Assembly (NCBI GenBank): GCA_033558025.1
Contig: JAUCEF010000092.1
Location: forward strand, 1-42,872
Direction: 5' to 3'
Source of the DNA: Phytophthora sp. 'mugwort'
Taxonomy: Eukaryota; Oomycota; Peronosporomycetes; Peronosporales; Peronosporaceae
DNA: 42,872 nt
The notes beneath the pieces are model-generated. The model was not told where the DNA came from. It did not search any database and saw only the letters and a list, made by a program, of their open reading frames with translations. The position numbers and the translations under genes were made by a program. Of this stretch, positions 36,367-42,872 are shown in pieces (position 1 is the stretch's first letter; every line of letters begins with the position of its first letter).

Positions 36367-36971
36367 ATGATAAAAATAATAAAAAAAAATGTTAAATTAA
36401 AAAATAAAAATTTTTTAAAAGTTCTTTAGGAAATATTAATTTATTTTTTATTGATAAAACTTTTATTTTTCCAACAGATTTAAAAATTTATAGTAATAAT
36501 AAAATAATTTTTTTTGAAACATCTTTAGGTTTATTATCTTTAACAATAATTAATGATTTATATTTTTTTATAAAAAAAAATAAATTATTAATTATTGTTA
36601 ATAAAAATAAAAAAAAAAAAAGTATTTTAAATTTATACAATAAATTAATAAAAATAAAAATAAAAGGTGTTTTACAAGGTTTTAAAATTAATTTAATATT
36701 AAAAGGTATAGGTTTTAAAGCTTTTATTGAAAATAATACTTTAATTTTAAAATTAGGTTTTAGTCATAATATTAGAATTCCAATTCCATTAAATATTGAA
36801 ATTATTAATCAAACAAATACTTTAATTTTTAGTAGTATCGATTATATTTTTTTACATCAATTTGTACATTATATTAAAAATCATAAAAAACCTGAACCAT
36901 ATAAAGGAAAAGGTTTATTATTAAAAAATGAAAAAATTTTACAAAAAGAGGGAAAAAAAAGTAAAAAATAA
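36367..36971 (+). CDS. rpl6: Ribosomal protein L6, one -1 break
   Basis: Large-subunit protein. After ATG at 36367 and a lost A near 36412-36416, the frame reads LGNINLFFIDKTFIFP, IKGVLQGFKINLILKGIGFKAFIEN, LKLGFSHNIRIPIP, and ends KKPEPYKGKGLLLKNEKILQKEGKKSKK, the conserved L6 C-terminus (PYKGKGxxYxxExixxKeGKKx). 605 bases, one short of a frame. It follows rps8 by 6 bases. Confidence 0.93.
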
Positions 36972-36977
36972 TTAAAT

Positions 36978-37570
36978 ATGATACAAAAAAAAAAAAAAAA
37001 ACATAATAATATTTTATTAAATTTATTATTTAAATCAAAAAATATGTATGGAGAATCTTTAATAGATACAAATAAAGAATTATTATCTTTTATATTTGGA
37101 AGTAGACATGATTATACTATAATTAATTTAAAAAATGTTTCATTTTTTTTAAAACGTATATTTAATTTAACTAAAATTATATTAAAAAAAAATGAAAAAA
37201 TTTTAATAATAGGGAATGATAATGAAATTAAATTTTTATTAACTACATCTTTTATAAAAAAAATCCAAATATCATTTTTTTTACAAAAGAATGGGTAAAT
37301 GGTTTAATTACTAATAAAATTATGAATACAACATTTAATAAGATAATTAATTATTTATTAAAAGAAAATGAAATTAAATTAATTTTAGTTATAAAAAGTT
37401 CTGTAAAAGATACTTTTTTAAATCAAGAACTTTCTGTTTTAAAAATTCCTACTATTTCATTAGTAAATACAAGTCAAACTATACAAAATATTAATTATCC
37501 TGTAGTAATGAATTCTAAAAATATTCAATCAATATATACTTTAATGTATTTATTACGTAAAATATTTTAA
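36978..37570 (+). CDS. rps2: Ribosomal protein S2, one -1 break
   Basis: Small-subunit protein. The first frame has an N-terminal helix start (LLNLLFKSKNMYGES), SFIFGSRHDYTIINLKNVSFFLKR (the S2 pattern fIyGxRxxxxIIdlxxt) and KILIIGND. After a lost A at about 37286-37289, it continues as EWVNGLITNK, IKLILVIKSSVKDTFLNQELSVLKIPTISLVNT and YPVVMNSKNIQSIYTLMYLL, matching S2 (EaxxLxIPtIxixDTxxxpxxixYpIPxNdds). ATG at 36978. The next gene is rps4, in the typical protist order. Confidence 0.92.
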
Positions 37571-37578
37571 TAAATAAG

Positions 37579-38793
37579 ATGAATAAATTAAGACCGAGAA
37601 ATAAAATATGTTTTCAAAATAATAGGAACATACATAAAAATTTAAACTTATTAAAATTAAAATCAAAAAAATGGAATTTATTTAAAAAAAAATTAAGATA
37701 TCGAAAAGAAATAAAACCTGAAAAACGTAAAAAATTTTTTCAAAAAAGATTATTTGAAAAACAACAATTTCGGAATTTTTATGGATGTATTCATGAATAT
37801 CAATTAAAAAATTTATTTCAAAAATTATTAAAAAAAGATAATAAAATAAATATCTTTAAAAAATTTGTAATTTTATTAGAAAGTCGCTTAGATATAAATC
37901 TTGTAAGATTAAAATTAGTTAAAACTATTTTTCAAGCAAAACAATTAATTAATCATAAAAAAATTAAGGTTAATAATAAAATTATAAGTAAATCTAATTT
38001 TATATTACATAAAGGTGATATTATTCATATTATTAAATAAATATGCAAAAGGATAATAAAAATTTTCAAAGAAATAAAAATTCTCAAAAAAACGAGGGTT
38101 TTCAAAAAATAGAAATTCTCAAAAAAACGAAGGTTTTCAAAAAAATAGAAATTTTCAAAAAAATAAAAATTCTCAAAAAAACGAAGATTTTCAAAGAACT
38201 AGAAATTTTCAAAAAAACGAAGATTTTCAAAGAACTAGAAATTTTCAAAAAAATGAAGGTTTTCAAAGAACTAGAAATTTTCAAAAAAATGAAGGTTTTC
38301 AAAAAAATAGAAATTTTCAAAAAAATGAAGGTTTTCAAAAAAATAGAAATTTTCAAAAAATGAAGGTTTTCAAAAAAATAGAAATTTTCAAAAAAATAGA
38401 AATTTTCAAAAAAATGAAGGTTTTCAAAAAAATAGAAATTTTCAAAAAAATGAAGGTTTTCAAAGAACTAGAAATTTTCAAAAAAATAATAGTTTGAAAG
38501 GAGATAAAAAATTTTATAAACAGCATTTTAATCAAGAAAAGAATAAATATTCTTCTTCTTATAAACGTTATAATAAATATCCTTATCAAAAAAATAACAA
38601 ATATTCTTATAAAAATAATATTTATTATATTTTAGGTGAAAAAAAACCATCAAAACCTTTAATAACTTCTTATTTACATAGAAATAAAAAAATAAAAACA
38701 GGTATGTTTTTTAAAGAACCTTCTTATAAAACAATTTTATATCCTTTTCATTTAAATTTAAAATTAATTAATGAATATTTGAAAAAAAAATAA
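37579..38793 (+). CDS. rps4: Ribosomal protein S4 split by a hexapeptide-repeat insertion, three -1 breaks
   Basis: Residues 1-153 hold the N-terminal region (NKLRPRNKICFQN, KKLRYRKEIKPEKRKKF) and the RNA-binding S4 domain (LESRLDINLVRLKLVKTIFQAKQLI...GDIIHII). The frame stops at 38040. The C-terminal piece at about 38630-38793 (PLITSYLHRNKKIKTGMFFKEP, then LNLKLINEYL) corresponds to the end of bacterial S4 (WLEVDxxxmxGxFxxxPxR...LIVEYYS). Between them lie about 150 residues of N-x-x-F-Q-K hexads. N- and C-terminal parts share a frame, but the middle needs three lost bases: the TAAATAA junction at 38036-38042, the A6 run at 38104-38109, and the A6 run at 38355-38360. Total length is divisible by three. 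Confidence 0.85.
38060..38493 (+). repeat. 18/36-bp coding tandem repeat inside rps4
   Basis: The repeat consists of 18-base units encoding hexapeptides of the form N-(R/E)-(N/G)-F-Q-K. They mostly alternate as NRNFQK and NEGFQK, giving a 36-base higher period with about 11 copies, and variants TRNFQK, NEDFQR and NKNSQK. The A-runs in the units are 7 long except two with 6, which break the frame. The opposite strand is also open over this stretch because of the repeat, not because of a gene. Confidence 0.93.
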
Positions 38794-38797
38794 AAAT

Positions 38798-38819
38798 TTA
38801 AACCATTTATATGGTTTAA
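38798..38819 (+). terminator. Perfect 9-bp hairpin between rps4 and LSU rRNA
   Basis: TTAAACCAT, loop TTAT, ATGGTTTAA, beginning 4 bases after the rps4 stop and ending just before the LSU rRNA. It may be a processing or termination signal separating the protein cluster from the rRNA. Confidence 0.5.
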
Positions 38820-38824
38820 GTATA

Positions 38825-40419
38825 AATAATAATAAAAGCATTAAGTGGATGCCTTGGCATTAATTTGATTTTTAGGACGTAAAAAATGCGAAAAGTTTTA
38901 TTAAATAATATTTTATTTTGAAATAAAAATTTCCTAAAGAAAACTTTTTTTTTTGTGAAAATTTTAAAAACAGTGAATTGAAATATCTAAGTAACTGTTA
39001 AAAAAATCAAACGAGATTCCGTTAGTAATGACGAGTGAAAATGGAAATTAGGTTTATAAAAATAAAAAAATATTTGAAAAATTTTGAAAAATTTACTTAA
39101 AAAGGTGAAAGTCCTGTAGAATAATAATTGTTTTTATAATAGTAAAAAGGGTTATGTGTAAGCCTTTTTGAATATTGGGGAACCACCCTCAAAACCTTTT
39201 AAAAATTAATGATCGATAGTGGACAAGTACTGTAAAGGAAAGGTGAAAAAGAACTTTTGAGTTTGAAATAATTCTGAAACTTAATGTTAACAATCAATTG
39301 AAACTTTTTTAAAAAGTAACAGTGTACCTTTTGCATAATGGGCCAGCAAGTTTATTTTTATAGCAAGCTTAATTTAATAAAGTAGGCGTAGATAAATCAA
39401 GTTTTAAAAAGCTTTTTAGTTATATAAATAAGACCCGAAACTGAGTGATCTAACCATGAACAGATTGAAAAATAGGTAAAACTATTTGAAGGATCGAACT
39501 CACATATGTGGCAAAATATGGAGATGATTTGTGGTTAGGAGTGAAAGGCTAATCAAACTCAGAGATAGCTGGTTTTCCGCGAAATCTATTGAAGTAGAGC
39601 ATTTAAAATCTTTTTTTGGGGTAGAGCACTCATTGAGCTAGGGGGTGTAAAAACTTACTGAATTCTTGGAAACTCCGAATACAAAAAAAAGTAATTTAAA
39701 TAGACAGACATTAGGCGCTAAGGTCTTTTGTCAAAAGGGAAACAGCCCAGATTGATCGCTAAGGTCTCTAAATAATATTCTAAGTGAAAAAGGAAGTGAA
39801 AAAATGATTACAACCCATAGGTAGGCCTTGGAAGCAGCCATCCTTTAAAGAAAGCGTAATAGCTCATTGGTCTAGTTTTTTTGCGCCTAAAATGTATCGA
39901 GACTTAAGAAATTTACCGAAGCGGCAAGTTTTATTTTTAATAAAACGGTAGCGGAACATTCTGTATGTTAATAAAGATATATTGTGAAATATGTTGAAGA
40001 TATCAGAAAAGAAAATGCTGGCATTAGTAACAAAAAATAACGAATATAAATCGTTATCACCGTAAATCCAAGGGTTTCTATGTTAAGATGTATTACATAG
40101 AGTGAAACGGCCCCTAAGAAAGATTTGACGAAAGCAGATTTTGATGGGATAATTTTTAAATTAAATTTTTTTAAAAAAGTGACAAAAATTTTTAATTTTT
40201 CAGGAAATAGCTTTTTTAATTAAAAACCGTACCCTAAACCGACACAGGTGGATAGGTCGAGTAGACTAAGGTGAATGAGAGAACTATATTGAAGGAACTC
40301 GGCAAAATGACTTTGTAACTTCGGGATAAAAAGTACCTAATTATTTTTAATAATTAGGTGTCACAAAATAGGGGGTTGCGACTGTTTAATAAAAACTTAG
40401 GACTCTGCTAAATGGTAAC

Positions 40420-40457
<38 letters not shown>

Positions 40458-40515
40458 ATTAAAAGGAAATGTTTGCGCATTAAATGGAAGTCCCAGTAAA
40501 CGGCGGCCGTAACTC

Positions 40516-40572
<57 letters not shown>

Positions 40573-41008
40573 TGTAACGACATCCCCGCTGTCTCCAATA
40601 TAGACTCAGTGAATTTGAATTATCCGTGAAGATGCGGATTTTCTATAGTTAGACGGAAAGACCCCGTGAACCTTTACTACATCTTTATATTGTTATTTTA
40701 TCTAATATGTGTAGTATAAGTGGTAATCTTTTAAACCTTTACGCTAGTAAATTGTATAGATATTCTTGAAATACCACTCTTATTAAAATAAATAACTAAT
40801 ATTTTTTAAATAGACATTGTATGGTTGGTAGTTTGACTGGGGCGGTCACCTCCTAAAGAGTAACGGAGGTGTACAAAGGTAAGCTCAAATTGGATAATAT
40901 TATCAATTGTAGAGCATAATGGTAAAAGCTTGCTTGACTGTAAGATAGACATATCAAACAGGGACGAAAGTCGGTCATAGTGATCCGATAATTCTTTGTG
41001 GAAAGATT

Positions 41009-41051
<43 letters not shown>

Positions 41052-41128
41052 GACTCTAAGAGCTCCTATCGACGGAGTCGTTTGGCACCTCGATGTCGAC
41101 TCATCACATCCTGGAGCTGAAGAAGGTT

Positions 41129-41168
<40 letters not shown>

Positions 41169-41465
41169 TTGGGTTTAGAACGTCGTGAGACAGTTTGGTT
41201 CCTATCTTCTATAGATATTTTGAAAAATGCAAGAATCTAACTCTAGTACGAGAGGACCGAGAAGGGTAAATCTCTGGTGTATCGGTTGTTGAGAGGCATA
41301 GCCGAGTAGCTAAATTTATTTTGGATAATTACTGAAAGCATCTAAGTAAGAAACCATTCTTAAAAATTTTTCATATAAAAACTGTAAAAGATGATTACAT
41401 TAATAGGTTTTAAGTATAAGTATTGTAAAATATTTAGCTTAAAAATACTAAAAGTTTTAAAAATT
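38825..41465 (+). rRNA. rnl: Large subunit ribosomal RNA
   Basis: Bacterial-type LSU landmarks are in order: GCATTAAGTGGATGCCTTGGCAT at the 5' end, CGTAACTCTGACGGTCCTAAGGTAGCGAAATTCCTTGTCGGGTAAGTTCCGACCTGCA (domain IV), GACGGAAAGACCCCGTGAACC, CGGGGATAACAGGCTGATGAC and GGCACCTCGATGTCGACTCATCACATCC (domain V, peptidyl transferase), AGTACGAGAGGACCG (sarcin-ricin loop). No intron interrupts them. Ends are approximate. A 60-codon ORF inside is spurious. Confidence 0.97.
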
Positions 41466-41478
41466 AAAATATAATTAT

Positions 41479-41550
41479 TTCTTTGTAGCTCAACGGTAGA
41501 GCAAATGGCTGTTAACCATTAGGTTGTAGGTTCAAATCCTATCAAAGAAG
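41479..41550 (+). tRNA. trnN(guu): tRNA-Asn (anticodon GUU)
   Basis: Acceptor TTCTTTG/CAAAGAA, D-arm AGCTCAACGGTAGAGC, anticodon loop CTGTTAA giving GTT, T-loop TTCAAAT. First of five tRNAs after the LSU rRNA. Confidence 0.93.
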
Positions 41551-41562
41551 TTTTATATTTTA

Positions 41563-41651
41563 GGTCGAATAGCCAAGTCAGGTTTAAGGCAGTAGTTTGC
41601 TAAACTATCAGTTAATTTATTAACTCGTGGGTTCAAATCCCACTTCGACTT
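41563..41651 (+). tRNA. trnS(gcu): tRNA-Ser (anticodon GCU)
   Basis: Class II tRNA with acceptor GGTCGAA/TTCGACT, anticodon loop TTGCTAA giving GCT, a long variable arm and T-loop TTCAAAT. Reads AGY. Confidence 0.92.
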
Positions 41652-41685
41652 ATTTTATTAATAAAGTATTAATAAGATGATGTAG

Positions 41686-41747
41686 TTTAATGGTAGAGCG
41701 TGGGAATCATAATCCTAATGTTGTAGGTTCAAATCCTACCATCATTA
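41686..41747 (+). tRNA. trnM(cau): tRNA-Met (CAU), probably elongator
   Basis: Acceptor GATGATG/CATCATT with a G-T first pair, D-arm AGTTTAATGGTAGAGC, anticodon stem TGGGA/TCCTA with loop ATCATAA, T-loop TTCAAAT. Elongator role is assigned because the third CAU tRNA at 41854 has the initiator-type D-arm. Confidence 0.85.
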
Positions 41748-41759
41748 ATTATCTTTAAA

Positions 41760-41835
41760 CGGAAGGTAGCATAGTCTGGCTAATGCGTCTGTTTTGGGAA
41801 CAGAAGATCAAAGGTTCAAATCCTTTTTCTTCCGA
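41760..41835 (+). tRNA. trnP(ugg): tRNA-Pro (anticodon UGG)
   Basis: Acceptor CGGAAGG/TCTTCCG with one wobble or mismatch, anticodon loop TTTGGGA giving TGG, T-loop TTCAAAT. Confidence 0.9.
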
Positions 41836-41853
41836 AAAAGGAAGAAAATATAA

Positions 41854-41925
41854 GATGAGATAGAGTAATAGGTAACTTATCAGGCTCATAATCTGAAGAT
41901 GTAGGTTCAAATCCTACTCTCATCA
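41854..41925 (+). tRNA. trnfM(cau): Initiator tRNA-Met (CAU)
   Basis: Acceptor GATGAGA/TCTCATC, D-arm AGAGTAATAGGTAACTT, anticodon stem TCAGG/TCTGA with loop CTCATAA, T-loop TTCAAAT. The D-arm layout (GAGnAnnnGGTAnCT) and the GG-ending anticodon stem resemble bacterial fMet tRNA. The usual C1-A72 mismatch is absent: the first pair is G-C. Confidence 0.85.
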
Positions 41926-41947
41926 TTTTAAAATTAATATATAATTT

Positions 41948-42319
41948 ATGATTCAAATTCAAACTAAATTAAAAGTAAATGATAATAGTGGTATTAAAAT
42001 AGGACAATGTATAAAAATTTATAAAAAAAAAATTGGAAAAATTGGGGATACAATTTTAATTTCTGCTAAAAAATTACGTTTAAATCAAAAAAAAAAAATT
42101 AAAATAATTAAAGGAGATTTATTTAAAGCTTTAATTATACATACAACATATCAAAAAAAAAGTACAATAGGTAATATAATAAAATTTGATAAAAATTGTA
42201 TAATTATTTTAAATAATCAAAATAAACCCCTAGGAACACGTATATTTGGTCCGATTACTTCTGAATTTCGGAAGAAAAAAAATTTCAAAATATTAGCATT
42301 AGCTTCAAATATTTTATAA
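41948..42319 (+). CDS. rpl14: Ribosomal protein L14, complete
   Basis: A 123-residue large-subunit protein at the subunit interface. MIQIQTKLKVNDNSGIKIGQCIKI at the N-terminus and NNQNKPLGTRIFGPITSEFRKKKNFKILALASNIL at the end match L14 (MIQxxTxLxVaDNSGaxxxxcI; GTRIFGPVxxELR...kIlSLAxxvl). It is separated from rpl16 and rps14 of the main cluster by the LSU rRNA and tRNAs, and is followed by rpl5. Confidence 0.97.
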   Translation: MIQIQTKLKVNDNSGIKIGQCIKIYKKKIGKIGDTILISAKKLRLNQKKKIKIIKGDLFKALIIHTTYQKKSTIGNIIKFDKNCIIILNNQNKPLGTRIFGPITSEFRKKKNFKILALASNIL

Positions 42320-42872
42320 AAATATATGAAAAAAATTTACAAATCCATTATCAAAATATTACTATATACGATCTTTTAACAAAATTAAATTTTAAAAATA
42401 TATTTGAAATACCTAAAATAAGTAAAATATGTTTAAATATTGGTTTTAAAAACGCTAATATTGAAAAAAAAAAATTAATTAATATAATTTTACTTTTAAA
42501 ATTAATAACAAATCAAAAACCTATAATAACAAAATCAAAAAAAAATAATATTTTTTTAAAAATCAAAAAAATTCAATTATAGGTTGTAAAATAACTTTAA
42601 GAAAAAAAAATATTTTTAATTTTTTAGAAAAAATTTTGATTTTTCTTTTTCAAAATTTAACTAAAATAAATTTTAATTTTAAAAATCAAAATATTTTAAA
42701 TTTTCAAATTCGAAATATTTTAGATTTTTTTGAATTAAAAACTGAATTTTTAAAATTCAAAGATATACCTCCAATAGATGTTTCTATTCATACAAATGCA
42801 AAAAATCATTATGAATTATTTTTATTATTAAATTCACTATTTTTATTATAAAAATAATTTATTAGCAAAAAT
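42201..42872. repeat. Terminal overlap, right copy
   Basis: Same sequence as 1-674, minus two A residues. One is lost in the A-run after the rpl5 ATG (7 A here, 8 in the left copy) and one in the A-run before TTCAATTATAGG (7 here, 8 in the left copy). This is assembly redundancy and not a biological repeat, unless the genome is a linear molecule with direct terminal repeats. Confidence 0.93.
42326..42851 (+). CDS. rpl5: rpl5, redundant copy with two one-base deletions
   Basis: The rpl5 sequence again in the right overlap. Two lost A residues break the frame, so only its last 71 codons read correctly. It should be trimmed from the final circular map; the copy at 126-653 is correct. Confidence 0.88.

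Noticed and set aside
38102..38589. Two antisense ORFs rich in Lys, Ile, Phe and Leu
   Set aside because: They are by-products of the 18-base repeat in rps4, which leaves the opposite strand open. The hexad frame joins the S4 domain to its conserved C-terminus.
27749..38793. Programmed frameshifting or insertional RNA editing as the cause of the many split genes
   Set aside because: Duplicate copies in this same window (left inverted-repeat arm and left terminal overlap) show the uninterrupted version, and all sites are short A/T runs, so sequence error is simpler.
40996..41178. 60-codon ORF with varied composition
   Set aside because: It lies inside the peptidyl transferase domain of the LSU rRNA; the sequence is rRNA, not coding.
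42636..42851. Separate 71-residue ORF
   Set aside because: It is the end of the redundant rpl5 copy in the terminal overlap.

Overview
The window is a complete, very AT-rich, gene-dense mitochondrial genome from a protist. It carries bacterial-type SSU and LSU rRNA genes, 25 tRNA genes, cox1-3, cob, nad1-7, nad4L, nad9, nad11, atp1/6/8/9, a large set of ribosomal protein genes, tatC, and several unassigned ORFs, with no introns. The gene set, the retention of nad11, rpl31-like and tatC, the absence of any tRNA-Thr gene and the trnR(gcg)/trnR(ucu) pair point to a stramenopile. A heterotrophic lineage such as a bicosoecid is my guess, made from gene content only. tRNA-Trp has anticodon CCA and nad11 ends in TGA, so UGA is a stop (standard code).

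The first 674 bases repeat at 42201-42872, so the contig is a circular-mapping unit of about 42.2 kb cut inside rpl14. The two overlap copies differ by two single-A deletions in homopolymers. That is direct evidence of homopolymer length errors. Matching -1 breaks split nad11, nad1 copy 2, tatC, rps13, rps11, rps3, rpl16, rps8, rpl6, rps2 and rps4. They cluster from 27 kb to 38.4 kb, whereas 1-26 kb is nearly clean (one shift, in cox3). These are annotated as single genes with suspected sequencing shifts, not as pseudogenes.

Layout. 0-7.3 kb (+): rpl14 end, rpl5, tRNAs, an orphan membrane ORF, SSU rRNA, trnW, cox2, a tiny tatA-like ORF, cox1 and a second orphan membrane ORF. 7.4 kb: a candidate 5S rRNA. 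7.7-15.7 kb (-): trnR, nad6, nad5, atp1, trnE, nad4, trnH, rpl10-like, nad7. 15.8-23.5 kb (+): nad2, trnF, rps10, four tRNAs, rps12, rps7, cox3, atp6, trnD, nad3, atp9, nad9, cob. 23.5-29.3 kb: a 2.85-kb inverted repeat carrying nad4L, nad1 and the 3' three quarters of nad11. Its arms meet tip-to-tip in a hairpin with 67-bp tandem repeats; nad11 is full length only on the minus arm. 29.8-32 kb: two trnL, tatC, rpl31-like, trnC, trnS, rps11, rps13. 32-38.8 kb (+): rpl2, rps19, rps3, rpl16, tRNA-CAU, orf172, atp8, trnK, trnA, rps14, rps8, rpl6, rps2, rps4. Then LSU rRNA, five tRNAs, rpl14 and rpl5.

Functionally the genome encodes core subunits of complexes I, III, IV and V, part of the translation machinery, and a Tat-type membrane translocase (tatC plus a possible tatA). 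The most notable items are the head-to-head inverted repeat with telomere-like 67-bp repeats, which would fit a linear chromosome with terminal inverted repeats; the hexapeptide-repeat insertion inside rps4; the candidate 5S rRNA; and the candidate mini-TatA.
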